DNA of 64,000 nt, from the NCBI GenBank assembly GCA_964035545.1, contig OZ037772.1:6974389-7038388 (forward strand). Direction: 5' to 3'. The DNA comes from Bugula neritina. Lineage: Eukaryota > Bryozoa > Gymnolaemata > Cheilostomatida > Bugulidae. The notes below the pieces were generated by a model. The model worked only from the letters and a program-made list of their open reading frames with translations. It was not told where the DNA came from and searched no databases. Below, one piece after another: positions 37,174 through 50,900 of this stretch (its first letter is position 1; every line of letters starts with the position of its first letter). The position numbers and the translations under genes were made by a program.

Positions 37174-39439
37174 CTTTAATTGCTTTATGAATCAAAAAGT
37201 TTGGGTAACTTTATAAGGTATAAAGACATTTGGTATTAAAGCGTTTATATACCATTACTTGTACAAAATACCAAGGCAACTGTGTTTATAACAAGTTGTA
37301 AAATTTATTAATTAAAACAACCTTAAAGCACCTAACTTTTTATCATGAGAAAATCAAGCTCAGCAACTATAATAATCATACTATAATAGTAACTAGTATG
37401 CATTTTCTAATATTTATCATTAGGTTCTAGAGATCAGTTATATTTGGTTTTATTCTACATATTTTAGCACTCACCTTTATTCCTCTTGGTTGGTCCTGTT
37501 TGTAGTCAAGTTTGAAATCAAATCATTGCAGTTCCCTAACTGTCTAGTAAGCAGTTTCATTTTTTAATGTTTTTGTAGCCTCCCTTCCAAACTTTATAAA
37601 GCTCCTTTACATAATCACATCACGCTTTATCAGGGTATAGTAAGAGTGGTTATATTAACCTTTTATAATTGGGCTAAATAGGGAATTTCCCAATTGTAAA
37701 ATTATTGTTCTCAAGTTCAATCCCACAATCAAGGCTATATTGTTTTAATAAGCAAACCATGTTTATATTTTAAATCATAATAAAATGTATTCAATAGAAA
37801 AACACTAGTCCCTTTTGTTTTTTGTAAAAGGATCAGTCTGCATAACTCTGTAGATCTGTAAATAATACATCAACATATATTTAGCTTGGCATTGCTCAAC
37901 ACTTAGTTACCCTATCAATAAGAATGTACACAAAGAGTTTCAGTTGTTAGCAACGTAGCACGTCACCTTTTTGTATATGATTGAATAAAATACTCTGCAA
38001 AACTTCCGTAGTATGTGCGTTGTAGCTCTATTAAAGTCGTTGCAGTAAAAGCGCATGGTGGTTTTATACTTTATAGCAAGGCTATTAGTATATTGACAAA
38101 ATTCATATCTATCCACCTGGCTGAGCTAGTTTTTTTTAAACTCAGGCTGACTGCAGTATTCTAAACAGTATTGAATAAAGTTTTGGCATTGCCATCTACA
38201 ATTGAATAGCTCATTTGTTTCATATGTATAATGAGTCCCAAAACATGGGAATGACTTGTTTACCCCACTTTTTACAACATCTAAATTCAAAGTCACTCCA
38301 GGGTCAGGGTATTATTGCCTGTAACCTTTGGTGAAATGGAGACACCTTAGCAATAAATAACACACTTAAGGCACTTTCGGTTTCCCTACGCGTAGCCTAC
38401 TGGGTCCACGAGGATATTTGAAATTACTTTGCATTAGCAAACTCTCTCCCCCCACTCTATTGGTATAAAATTGAATAACTCCCAGTCATGAAAATCTAAA
38501 ATTTTGACCTGCTGATATAATTTGAATTGGTCAGTTGCTGGTGTCTCCACGGCAACTGAAACGTCTAAGCACTGCAGTTTCTATAATATTTCTAGTCTAG
38601 ATAAAAATATTTATTGCAATCTAGTACTGTAGATTGTGGTGTATTATAATTAGAGGAAATGTTACAAAGTTTATTTAAAACAAGCTCAGGTTTCTCTGCA
38701 GATTTTGTATGTTTAATTTTTCTCTTAGAATAAAGAAGGTTTTTTAAGAGTTTATCAGAGTCTGCAAGAAATAAAACTACAAGGTCTGCAATAATATATG
38801 ATACTTTCGCTATGTTCATCAAAGTTGTAGCTTCTAAATATGTTATCATCCGAATTTTCTTCTTGTTGCATGCGAGTAATAAATTAATTTATTAATAGAT
38901 GAGCTCCACTTTAGCAAAAAAATGTTTTGTAAAGTCATGGGATAATGAAAGCATTAGTATAGGTTTGCAATGAACATATAAACACAAATATATTTTACTC
39001 TGTTGTATATAAAATGTTTTTTACATAAGTTAAATCAAGACATTACTAAAATATTATTAAGATGAGTCGTGTGGATTAAAATATACTTTCTATAATAAAG
39101 AGGTGCTTCTGTAGCAAAATCACTCTTACTCCTGGGCATCTAAGTTAACTGAGTTTTGTGTTTTCTAAAGTATGTTATAAGAAACAAAATCAAATATTAT
39201 ATTCAAAGTTGTAGTAGTTGTTTAGATAGATATATCAATTGTATGTATTTAACATCAAATTGGCATCTGTGCAGACAATATGTTATAGGTGCTAATTAAA
39301 CTTTCTCATGACGAAACTAAAATCAAATAGTTTGACAGCATATGCATTGTAAGTTTGATGATATTGTCATATTTTTTTGGACAAATGATACCAAATCAAA
39401 AGGAAATGGTTTTACATATATATAAGATGAGTAAAACTA
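37174..39439. other. Upstream flank of unit E
   Basis: Non-coding, homologous to 18025-20520 (upstream flank of unit B). The leader exon of unit E ends at 37475 with donor GTGAGT on the minus strand. Conservation with the B flank is highest at about 37925-38260. An open frame at 38592-38849 has no recognisable content and is probably chance. Confidence 0.5.
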
Positions 39440-41739
39440 CACAGAGAGAAATATTAGTGCAGTGCTTGCACTAAAGTTGTTCAAAGAGCCTTTTATTGTC
39501 GGTATAGCCTGCACCACACCTCTAATAGTTGTTAGACCTGCACTTATTTTGATGAAATTGAAAATTAATCCGATTAGTGTAAGCCGAAAAATATTTTGTA
39601 GTAGCTCTGAAACCACTTAGTTGTTAAGTCAACGCTACTTTTCACAAGTATTACGTAATTATCATCCCTAGGTCTGAATGAAGCTAAACAGTAATTGATA
39701 GGAGCAGAAAGTGAGATCAATGCTACAACTACATATGTTTAAGCAAAATTTTATTTACATAAGAATTATGGAACAATCCGCAGTTGTGCACCTAACAACA
39801 TTATTAGTTCACATGTGCACTAATGATGATCACAAACCTTTATAGGAAGCTAGGATAGAGTTGAACCCTACATTTGGGTCATTTCGATTGGTGCTTCCCA
39901 GTTAGATGCTATTTATACATTTTACGTGCAATTTATTTGAATACTATTGAAATATATGTGCATTTAAATAAATTTGAGTCAATTGCTTTTTATAATTGGC
40001 ACACAAATAAATTTCTTTGCTCTGCATGAACCTATTAATTTTGCATTTTCTATATTTTTCGTTTTTTGAAAAAATGTTATTATTAATGCATTTAATGGTT
40101 TTTTTCAACACAAATTTGAAAAAATTTAAATATTATTGCAATTATATCATATTAATGGTTATTTTATGTTTAGCAATTGATATGAAAGTTATAATTTTAT
40201 AAGGGTATATAGGTATATAATACTTAGTACCAAAACAAAGAATACAACCTAACTGAGGAGCATATAAGTGGAATGAAACTCCTTCAACCTACTAGCTGTT
40301 TATGATTTCGAAATTTTTTTGAACCCAAGACATTTTCAAATAGCTTGTTACCAGACTACTCTTAAACATTGCCCCACTCCGTTTATCAAAGACTTAAGTT
40401 GAATTTATCAACAAAAAATTTCAACTGCACATATCTCTTGCATGGGTAGTTTAGGCTTCACTAGTCAATTTCATTCATGGAAAGGAAAGCCAACTAATTT
40501 AAAATGTGTGTAAAAGAGAGATCAGGGAGATGCACCATTAAACTCCAATGTACTCAGTTATCAGCAAATGTGTTTCAAACAAGAAGCTTAAAATTAACAG
40601 TGAAACAAGCTAGTGAATAGTCAATTGTGGATCAGTTGAACCACTTCAAAAGCCTTGTGTAAACTTGTGTAAACTACCTGGTGGAACAAAAGAAGATGTT
40701 GCATAACAGAGCTATAGTAAGGAAATATTTAAATTGTGATTCAAAGGCAAGAAACTGGCTTACCAAGCATCGAAAGCGCAAAACAAAGGTTATTACATAA
40801 CAGCACGTAGTTTTCATTCACTGCTATTGACGGAAGAAATATTCTGCCGACATAGTGAACACCAGAGGCTCAGACTAAGAGGTTGTGCTTTGAGATTCAG
40901 TGAATTTGTGCTTCCAAACAACCTCACAACATGGAAAACATAGAATCATTTCATCACATGGGTAAAGATTGCAGCTACCTCTCAGAGATAGAAGATGATC
41001 ACTTTCTTTCAGAGTTAGGAACTGAAGTTGTCATTGCAGCAAAAGGTAAGCTCAATCATTTGCTTAACGTTGTCATTTTGATTTTATATCACAATCACAA
41101 TGACAGTATGACTATTGCTGTAGACAGATAATTGAATTTGTGCAACTATAACTTTTAAGAAACCACATTAACTGATATTTCCCAAACTACTCTATTCCTA
41201 CATCAATTTAATACAAGTTTTCCTGTAACAATATATTTTCAAAAAATGTAGCGTTTTATTTCCGCTTCACCTTCTAGCAATTTGTGCTAAATTCATTAAT
41301 TTGAATTCCCCCCCCCCCATTGTAAAAGTATTCATGTTGTTAATAATGCAGTTTAGCAGCCTACAAGTAGTTATTAGCCTTAAGCAGCTGCCAAGCTAGC
41401 TTCTTGTTTTATAGCTAAGTACCAAAATGCCAATATTAGTGGTGAGTTGGCAAAGCTGGCAAAATTTTTTATTAACTTCCGTGCTACCAGTTTATTCTTT
41501 TATTTATCTTTGCACAGCACAATTAAATATAAAAACATGTTTAAGTAGCAATATTTTTCTTGGTAGTACTTTCTTTGTTTTTCAATTTATAGACATACTG
41601 AAACTTATCAATATTTGTTATCTCGATATGAGGGGTCCATATAAAATGCTGACTCTAACTACTGTGTCATACTAATACAGTTTAAATATTACCCAACTTT
41701 TATCTTTTGTTGTAGATCCCATAACATTTTTTAAGAACA

Positions 41740-42125
41740 TGCACTCACAGATGCTGAATAGGAGCACAAAAAAAGAATTTGACCACTACAAAACTTTGAA
41801 TCATGCTGAGACCTTCAGCCTGCAAGCAGGCGCACTCACCACTACATTACAAGCGTCACTGGGTGCTCTGGACACTACACCTCACCCACTTTTCAAGAAC
41901 TCAGCTGCCTTTTTTATACTACTCCTTCAAGCTTCCCTGACCACTCAACTCCTCTCGGAGTACTACCACACTTTACTAACCGCTGGAATTAGTTATAAAA
42001 CTTCCCCCTCTCCCCCCTCCCGTACTTGGGTTACTATCACAGACCTCAGACTTGCACACAGGTGTGCTAACCATTACACACCACAACTGCTTGGGTTATC
42101 GCTACACTACAGAGCAAGAATGTAA
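41740..42125 (-). mobile_element. tRNA-derived SINE-like sequence, possibly dimeric
   Basis: On the minus strand two stretches resemble tRNA 5' halves. One, near 42110-42030, contains GTAATGGTTAGCACACC, close to tRNA-Gln/Glu A-box regions. The other, near 41860-41790, contains TAGTGGTGAGTGCGCC and, later, a B-box-like TGATTCAAAG. The segment is more GC-rich than its surroundings. The 128-codon plus-strand open frame here (41739-42125) is therefore probably not a gene. Lies inside the 39440-42825 transposon. Confidence 0.4.
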
Positions 42126-42423
42126 TGACACACACTATGGTCTTAGCAGGTTCTGCTAATATTGAGAAAAGTTAACTGAATTTACAGTCGCAGAAAAATT
42201 CTGCAAATGTTTATTTTCATGTTTTTTTTCTTATTTTAATCTTTAGAAGTTATTTTTTGTTGCATTTCTTATATTCAAGTATCATATACAATAAAATCCA
42301 CATTACTATACTCTCATACTGGTTAGAAGTTATAACAAGTTAGTTCAGAGTGATCAGTAATAATTTTTGCAGAAGCTTATTTCCAACAAAAATTAGAGCA
42401 GCATGGAACATTTATAAGTTCAG

Positions 42424-42636
42424 CTTTGAATATAACTTAGTTCAGCATTGAGCATATCTAAGATCATCATTGAGCATAAATAAGATCACCATTGAACATA
42501 TATAATATCACTATTGAACATAAATAAGATCACTATTAAACATATATAATATCACTATTGAGCATAAATAAGATCACCATTGAAAATATATAAGCTCACC
42601 ATTGAACATATATAAGATCACCATTAAACATAACTT
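42424..42636. repeat. 22-bp minisatellite
   Basis: About ten units of a 22-base repeat, roughly ATTGAACATATATAAGATCACC. Alternating variants (AAGATCACC and AATATCACT) suggest a two-unit higher-order period. It lies near the right end of the 3.4-kb transposon. Confidence 0.85.
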
Positions 42637-42892
42637 GGCTCATTGTGATAAATACAAAGAATCAACTTTACAACTCTTTATATCAACATTGATCTAACAT
42701 ACTATTCACTGTGAACAGTACCTGACACTAATTTCTGTTCACTGCTGGTCAATTTAGGGACCTAAAAAACGAGAGGTTTTAGTTGTCAGCTTATGTTCAC
42801 TCTAACACTAATATTTCTCTCTGTGTATATATACTAGTTAAAAGTTTATATGTTATGTTATAATATGATATATAACTCTGCAGTTTATATCA

Positions 42893-43716
42893 TCAGTTTT
42901 CCTCATACTGCACTTTGAACAGGCGCAGCTTCTGATCACTCCAACAAGGTAGAGCTAATATGCCATCTTGAAAACTGATTACTCCAACTAACTTTGGCAA
43001 TTTGTCATGAACCAGGTTTTTGAGCAAAGTACCTGTAAAATACAAAGAATATATTTTTCAGGTTGCGTAAGCCTTGCAGTAGTTTAAGCATTTCTGTAAT
43101 TTTTAAACCCAATTTTTCATTATGATAGCTTCTTCATGTTTTGACTTGCTGCAGAGATTTTGTTTGATACTGTGGTATTTTTATGTTGAGGACATGAATC
43201 AAAGGTAGAGGTGGATTCTTGATTTTGCTTAAAATAAATATTTTTATATGAAAAATATCACCAACTCTGTAGCATGTGCGTTAGTTATCTGAATGACTTC
43301 AAATTAGTATGAAAGAGTAAATTACCCTCAGGTGAGATGATGTAAATGGCTTTGAAACCATCTGTTGCACCAACGTAGATGAGACCATTAGAATCTGTAC
43401 AGACACTGTATCCACCTGTTACATCATCACATGTCCAGACTGTAGTCAGCGTTTTATTCTCTAATTTGTACTTTATCAGTTTACCTTTACCAACTCCTAG
43501 CAGATGACCATCTGGTAGAAAGTGTAGACCATGTGGATACACATCAGGATGAATAGTCTCTGTCTGTTCAGTGATGAAGTCATAGATGATCAGCTGTTTA
43601 GTATCTGGATGATTCACCACAACATATCTGTCAGAGACTGCCATTCCTGCTACACCAAGACCTGTTCTATCAAACTGAAACAGTTGTTTTCTCTTTGTGA
43701 TGTCACCAGCTAAACA
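42893..43716 (-). pseudogene. TRIM-like unit F: 3' fragment (last exon and half propeller)
   Basis: The last exon, 42893-43032, ends in the same tail as unit C (LRLFKVQYEEN). The propeller part, 43326-43716, is open and very close to unit C, reading CLAGDITKR...AVSDRYVVVNHPDTKQ through YIISPEG. At 43716 the homology is cut in mid-exon and a CAC-rich tandem repeat begins. No RING, B-box or coiled-coil exon follows to the right, so this is a 5'-deleted copy. Its spacer and exons match 20521-21430, showing it came from the same duplication as unit C. Confidence 0.8.
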
Positions 43717-43810
43717 CCACCACCACCGCTACTGCCACCACCACCACCGCTACTGCCACTACCACCACCACCACTGCCACCACCACCACCGCCACTGCCA
43801 CCACCAATGC
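43714..43810. repeat. CAC/CTACTG-rich minisatellite at the break in unit F
   Basis: About 95 bases of CACCACCACCACCGCTACTG-like units. It starts exactly where the unit F propeller exon ends and may have arisen from, or caused, the breakpoint. The host exon sequence at this point (AGCTAAACAC) could have seeded it. Confidence 0.85.
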
Positions 43811-44900
43811 AACCAATTTAATCAATGCAACCACCAGCTACATAAAATGATGTACTGCACTATTATAGCACAAGCACTTATAACAAATGCTGCAAAGCAT
43901 CTTACGTTAAAATATTATGGCTATACTTCATATATTGAAAATATATTTATGTGAAAAGTAGTTGAGTACTGCAGTATAGTATTAGAGCTAATAATTGAGA
44001 TAATATTTATTTTTCCTGAAGTTATCTGTCCCTGCATACTTAGAATATTTGTTTCTGTTGTGCGGTTATCACTTTTTCATCAGCTATAGTTCAATCAGTT
44101 TATCTTGTCTTTGACATTGAGTTGGTTAACTTGAACTTGTGCACTGGACCGATATTCTAGTAAAGCACATGCTGCAAACCACAGAGGTCAAAGTGCATAC
44201 ATATAAGTTGTTTTTTCCAATATGCTTAAACCAAGTATCATTAAACAGAACTGTGATGTTTAGAGAATATGATGATATTTATAAGTAAAAGGCTACAGAA
44301 AGTTTAAAAAATTGTTCGATATATAATTCAGAAGAAAATCCCATATATAGAGTTGTGGCTCTACTTCAGTAATGACATGCAAAGACAATTTAATTTTTAT
44401 TGATTCCATAATTTGTGTAGAAACCTGCCATCAGGCAATATTGCTAATAAGTTAGTTATCTGAAATCCAAAAATAAAACTTCCAACATTTGTGAAAAAAT
44501 GATGAAACTATCATTCTATGTTAAAAGTCGCCAGCAAACAGAGAAACCAGTTCATTATAATATATGGTCTATTGTGAGTGACAGCATAATATGTTTTTGC
44601 AGATGAAAAACGCATTTAATCTCTTTAATTCTAAGCGCTGCGATGAGCATATAAAACTAGAGCAGAATCATAAGTGGTATTCCGTATTTATATAAATGCT
44701 ACAGAAAACAACCAGCAAATTAAAAAACTAATCCTTTAGCGTTGTTAGATACATGTTGTTTGTAAAAATTTTGCTTCAACATTATTGGTTAATATATAAA
44801 AGAACTAGTTGTATTGTTCTAAAATTTGGCTACAATTAGAAATAATTAAAAATGTATTTGTTGCATTTCGGTTGTCGATCATCTGTTGTTGTCATCTTCA
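43811..44900. other. Non-coding spacer downstream of unit G
   Basis: AT-rich; nothing recognised beyond the likely 3' flank of unit G. No similarity to the other spacers was noticed. Confidence 0.4.
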
Positions 44901-47900
44901 TTATTTTGTACTCGTATTTATTCTAAACAAACGCAGCATATTTTCACTCCAGCAAGATAAAGCTAATGTGTCATTTTTCATGCTGATGGCTCCTACTGAC
45001 TTTGGTAGTTTGTCATGAATCAGTTTTCTGACTTGTTTACCTACAAAATAATATTAATAACTTTGTTTTTGATAATTGCTTAACAGCATATTTTTCTAAT
45101 ACTTAACATAGTTAAAAGAGTAAGCCATAATAAATTGCAGTAAATATAAGTATATGCAGTTTTAAGAGAGATATCATTTGTAATACATACGCTCCTAATT
45201 TTCTCATAATTATATACATATAAAAGAGTAATACTATGTGATAATTTTAAAACATAATATTATACATTTAGTATCATATTATTGGCCACTCAGCGATACT
45301 CTGCAATATGTCCATAAAAATGTTTTATGTGTTTCATGAGTAAAATAAGAGCTAAAACTGACAGCAAAAACATGAACATTATTATGTGGTATAAAATAGA
45401 TAGTCTATATTTATACAAGTGAGTGAGTAAACACAGAGGTAGTATGCAGAAAGTAGGGATGGATATTTTACTGCAGCTTTAATTATATATTATATAATAG
45501 TATAAATTCAATGCAATAATTTTCAAAACATAATCTTACCCATTGGAGAGATAATGTAGCATGTTTTTATGTTGTCTGCAAAAACATAGATGAGACCATT
45601 AGAATCTGCACAGAGACTGTATCCATCTGTTACACCATCACATGTCCAGACTGTAGTCAGCTTTCCATTCTCGACTTTGTACTTCATCAGTTTACCTCTA
45701 CCAACTCCTAGCAGATGACCATCTGGTAGAAAGTGTAGACCACGTGGATACACATCAGGATGAATAGTCTCTGTATGTTTAGTGATGAAGTCATAGATGA
45801 TCAGCTGTTTAGTATCTGGATTCTTCACCACAACATATCTGTCAGAGACTGCCATTACTGCTGCACCAAGACTTGTCCTATCAAACTGAAACAGTTGTTG
45901 TCTCTTTGTGATGTCCCCAGCTAAACACATGTCTACCTTAGATATGTCACCTTCTCTGTGTAGAATGAAGACATTCTGAGAAGTCTCAATCACTCCTGAT
46001 ACTCTCTTCACACTTGTACTGTATTCACTCAGCTCATTACCATCTCTACTCAGTAACTGTATTCCATTATAAGTACTTATGAGTATGTCACCATCTTCTC
46101 TGTGATTGGCTGAGAAACACCACCCACTTGTCTCATGTTCAGATATGAATGTCAGTGAAGAAGGAACTAGACTGATGTTTAGTAGTCTACTTGTGTCCTC
46201 ACCTTCAATATATAATATAAAACTGGTCATTTATGTGTATGTATGCATCTGACTAGTCATTCTTATGCAAAATAATGTTGCAAGCTTATTTTAAATCTGT
46301 TAAATTGACTAGCAACTTTTACAAATAATAGTTTAACCTAGTTTTTACAGCTTGCTTTTCACATTATTATTCAAATTGAAAGCCGCCTACAGTTTTGGTA
46401 TTATCGACATTTATGAAAAATTTAAAACATCACTGTGTCATTTTTATATTATATTGTGGTTTTATATTATCATTGTCATATAGCAGCAACTCAGTTCAAT
46501 TTTTATTAATCTGTATCTGTTTTGGTTACATTGACAAAGAAGATTTGGTTCATAAAATGAAAATATTGCAGATGTTATGACTGCTAGTTTTCAGCAAAAG
46601 ATTCTAACATAGAGGTTGATCAAGAATGAAACAATTGTATTCCATATCACATGTGCTCATGCAGCAACAACACTTGACTATTATTGTACTCTATATACTA
46701 AAACATAATGTATACCCAAGTATTATTGAACACTAGTATAATGAGCACATTTTCATTGAGTGATATTGGTTTACTATAGAAAATGTTTAGCAGATTACTC
46801 ACGCGGCACTTGAGTTGTTATTCTAACACATCTTTAAGATTGTTAAACGTGTTTTTTTGCTTAGTTGAGCATATAATTTATGTGATAAGCTATAGTTGTA
46901 CACCATTACAGCTATACTAAAGATCAAGTGCTTTGTTGAATATTCTTTGCATGTATAAGTTTTGCATTACGTTTTCTGAGCTGCAAACATTCTGAGCAAT
47001 GACTATTTAACATAATTGAGATCATTATTTAAAAATCTGCAGGCTATATTATACACACTATATATTCTAATGTTTTGAACTATTTCTGTTTAAATTAATC
47101 TTTAGACAACAACTCTATAAATTTATTATATTATCTTACGTATTGTATAGTCTCCTTATAATAAACCACAAGTAACATATTATATTATATTGTAATTGTA
47201 AAGGTGTAAAAGCCATTTCTTTGTATACTTGTGCTCTCCAGGATTTGTGGTTGGCAAAGATTATAGTTTTTGTTGCAGCCATTTTTATACTGAGATACCC
47301 TTAATCAAAAATATCACAAATACAGTAATTGTAAATAGAGTGTCCGCTGCAGGAAACCAAAAGTCAGTAGAAATTTGTTTTTACTCGTTAATTTTGGTTG
47401 CATAAATTCCTGTAATTTAGATTTTATATTCCATAGACCAATATTTTAAACCATCTGAATTTATTATTCTTATCTGCATTTTGTTTCTGTTTACTTTATC
47501 AAACATAATTTATGTAGTTTTTTTGCCGGTCTACTATAGATTTGAATTATTTAAATTACTTTAAACATATCTACAACAAAGAGCAGTGAAAAAACTCTAT
47601 ACAGCACACTGACACCTTCATTTAGTGCAAATAAAATTTTGTATAAAAATACAAGCAAAACCTCATATTATTGTCTGATTTTGAAATAGTTGTAAGTCAA
47701 TAAAAATGTAAATCTTGTAGTTGTATCTCTCTTAACAGATATTGATAACAGAAACTGAAACTATGTTGCGGTTACTATAATTATATATAGCTAATTTTTC
47801 ACAGTCTACATAGAGTTTCTGAATCGATAATTATATATTAAATTTTATTACCATTCTTGCTATATAGTCTATTTAGTAAATTACTGTGAGGGACCTGCCG

Positions 47901-50900
47901 GAATATGGAAGGGGAGAAATAAAATATAATTCACTAACAATATACTCTGTAACTTTATGACTACAAAGAATTTTGAAACAAAGCAGATTTGCATAGCATA
48001 CATCCTCCTATTAATATTGGGAAAAAACTGTAATAGAATGTCGCTATTGGCTAATGCAAATAACAAGATAAAATAGACAAAACGGCATTCTTGGGTTCAA
48101 CACTGAAATAGCACGGGCGCACGAGATCTGCTAACTAGACTTGCCAGATAATTAAAGCATCTTCTTACATGGTGTCAGAAGTGAGATAGGCAGTTATAGA
48201 GATAGTGGTAAAAGATTGGTTGGGTGAGTTAATTAACGTGTTGAGAGTAAACGAATCAAAACAGCTATGGCAGAAAGTTCTTCAACTAGAGATGAAAAGT
48301 TTGTAAAACGACTTAATTTTTCAGGTGAGACTCTTTCAACTGATTGGAAATTATTTAAAGGACAGTTTGAAATATTCAAAATAGCTAAGAAATACGGTGA
48401 TATGGGGGATGAGGAGCAGATTGCAAATTTACTTGTGTTGATGGGACCAGAGAGTGTTCTTATATACAGTCAATTTGAATTTGATGATGCAGTAGACCCC
48501 AGGAAGAAATCCCTAAGGAATGTAATATGCATGTTTGACCAGCATTTTGAACCGGTTAAAAATATAATATACGAGAGAGTAAAGTTCAATAGCATCACTC
48601 AAGGGAACAACACAATTCACCAGTTCAAAACAAAGTTGCAGTCACAAGCAGCTAATTGTGAATACAGGGCTGTTCGTGATGACTTGATTCGAGATCGGAT
48701 TGTCACAGGGGTGAATGACTCTAAATTAAGGGAATATCTCATTGACTTAGAGGATTTAACACTGTTGAAGTGTATCCAGAAGGCCAAGCAGTACGTAAGT
48801 AACCATGAGCAGGTTTTGAAAATGAGCATGTCATCTGCTAGTGACAATCTGGACTACGTTAAGAGAGACAGTGGTAATGGAAAAAAATTGAACAAAACTA
48901 TCAGGGACAGTAGTGAAAAGCGCCCTTTCTGTGGTTGGGAAGCTCATGTTAGAACTCGGTGTCCTGCCAGGTCTGCTACTTGTTTTAAATGCAAAAGTGA
49001 AGGTCATTGGAGTAAAACATGTACCAATACCGTTTCTAGAGGCGCTCAATATAGCTCAAAGGCAGAAATGGTTCACTGTGAGGAGATGGATGGACTCTTT
49101 CTTGGCGATGATTCTTTATGACTAGGCGTAATTGATTCTAAGACAGTAACCTACACTTCAAATGCTTGGTTAGTTAACATTAAAGTTGATGATGTACCTA
49201 TAAAATTTAAAATAGACACAGGGGCAGCTGTCACAGCGTTGCCTGCATTTTTATTGTATTGTTGTAATTGGGGGTCACAACCTTCTACAAAAATTTTGAG
49301 AAGAGCGGGTAACAATAGATTAAAGGTGATTGGCCAGGCTATGGTCGGTTTGCGTTTAGGAGAAAAAAAGATTCAGGAGTTAGTGTACTTTGTTGAAAGG
49401 CTACTAATGCCTCTTTTGGGAAAACCTGCTATTGGAAAACTTGATTTAATCCGTTTTGTAGATGGCATTGATCATAGTGAGCGCCATGATTGGAAGAAGG
49501 TTTATCCTTACTTGTTTCGTGGGCAGGGAGCAATGTCCACGGAAGTGAGGATCCAGATAAAAGAGGATGCTCTGCCGTTTTTTCAAGCAGTACCTCGGCA
49601 GATTGCAGCAGCTAGGAAACAGCCACTGTATGAGGAGCTTTTTCGGATGAAAAAGTTAGGAGTAATTGAACAGGTAGAAAGACCCACTGAATGGTGTTCT
49701 CCTTGTGTTGTTGTGTCTAAGAAAGATGGAACAATAAGGGTTTGTGTAGATTTTACTCGATTGAATAAAGCTGTCAAGCGCGAATACCATTCTTTGCCAA
49801 CATCTGATGAAACACTCAGTGAACTAGGAAATGCTCGTATATTCAGCAAATTGGATGCCAACTGTGGATATTGGCAGATGAAATTACACCCCGACTCATA
49901 TCACCTAACCACCTGGTAGGTACTGGTGTAAACGTCTGCCTTTTGGTATCAGTTCTGCCCTGGAGATTTTTTAACGTGAGATGATAAAGATGCTTGCCAG
50001 GAGTCAGCTGTCATACGGACGATATTTCGATTTATGCAGGGAGTCCACAGGAGCATGAGGACTGGCTACAGCAGGTTTTGAATAGACTGCAAGAAAGTGG
50101 AATCGCTCTCAATGTGGAAAAATGTGAATTCCGGAAGACTTAATTAAGATTTCTTGGTCATGTCATCAGTGCCGAGGGTATTAAAGCTGACCCAGAAAAG
50201 ACAATGGCTGTAACGAAGTTTCCAACTCCATGTAACAGGCAGGAGCTGCGCAGGCTTTTCGGCTTAGTGAACTATATGGGAAAATTATCTGCTGCTATGG
50301 CAGAAAATTCGGGAAAGCTGCGTCAATTACTTGGTAAAAACTCTGATTGGTACTGGGGCCAGTACAGGACAAAGAGTTTGCATGCTTGAAATATATGATG
50401 GCCAGCACTTCCACTTTAGTTCCGTACGGTCTTCATAGAAAAACAATGCTCAGTGCAGACTCGTCATCATTTGGCCTTGGGGCGGCGTTGCTGCAACTAG
50501 TGAATGGGGTCTGGAAGCCTGTGGCCTTTGCATCTAGGTCTTTAAGTAATGCTGAGCAGGAATACGCACAGGTGGACAAGGAAGCTCTAGCAATCTGCTG
50601 GGCTTGTAAAAAGTCCCATTACTTTTTGGCAGTTCGTCAGTTCACAATGGAGACTGATCACAAGCCTCTGCTTTCAATTCTTGGTGAGAAGGAATCAGCT
50701 AAATTACCTCTCCGGGTGCAACGGTTTAGATTATGGATGATGTCATTCACTTATGATGTGGTCTTTACACCAGGTAGAAAGTTGGTACTGGCTGATGCCC
50801 TGTCTAGGGCACCTTACTCAGAACCACAGGAAGCCCAAGGGGAACCTTTGCTGGTGCAGGAGCTAATAGATGCTATGCCTGTTTCCTCAACTCGTCTGCG

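Larger units (their letters stand above)
39440..42825. mobile_element. 3.4-kb DNA transposon with 20-bp inverted ends and TA target duplication
   Basis: Both ends carry the perfect inverted repeat CACAGAGAGAAATATTAGTG, and the element is flanked by TA on each side. The paralogous spacer at about 20530 reads straight through from GTAAAAC to TATATATACTAG, which is the empty site. The element is 3386 bp. Inside are a possible first exon at 40931-41047 (about 39 codons starting MENIESFHHMGKDCSYLSEI, followed by GTAAGC donor), tRNA-like SINE sequence on the minus strand (41740-42125), and a 22-bp tandem repeat (42424-42636). No transposase could be recognised, so it is either non-autonomous or of a family I cannot identify. 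TA targets are typical of Tc1/mariner relatives, but the length and content are unusual for those. Confidence 0.8.

Noticed and set aside
40017-40202. 61-codon hydrophobic frame inside the TA-target transposon
   Set aside because: Extremely AT-rich (Phe, Leu, Met, Tyr only) and without any motif.
41739-42125. 128-codon plus-strand open frame rich in Thr, Leu and Ser
   Set aside because: The opposite strand carries tRNA-like SINE features, and the protein shows no domain.
43714-43810. Possible CRISPR-like or regular repeat array
   Set aside because: No spacer structure; a degenerate trinucleotide/minisatellite in animal DNA.
43697-43954. Histidine-rich open frame of 85 codons
   Set aside because: It is a translation of the CAC tandem repeat at the unit F break.
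48617-49049. Minus-strand frames opposite gag
   Set aside because: Shadows of the gag coding frame.
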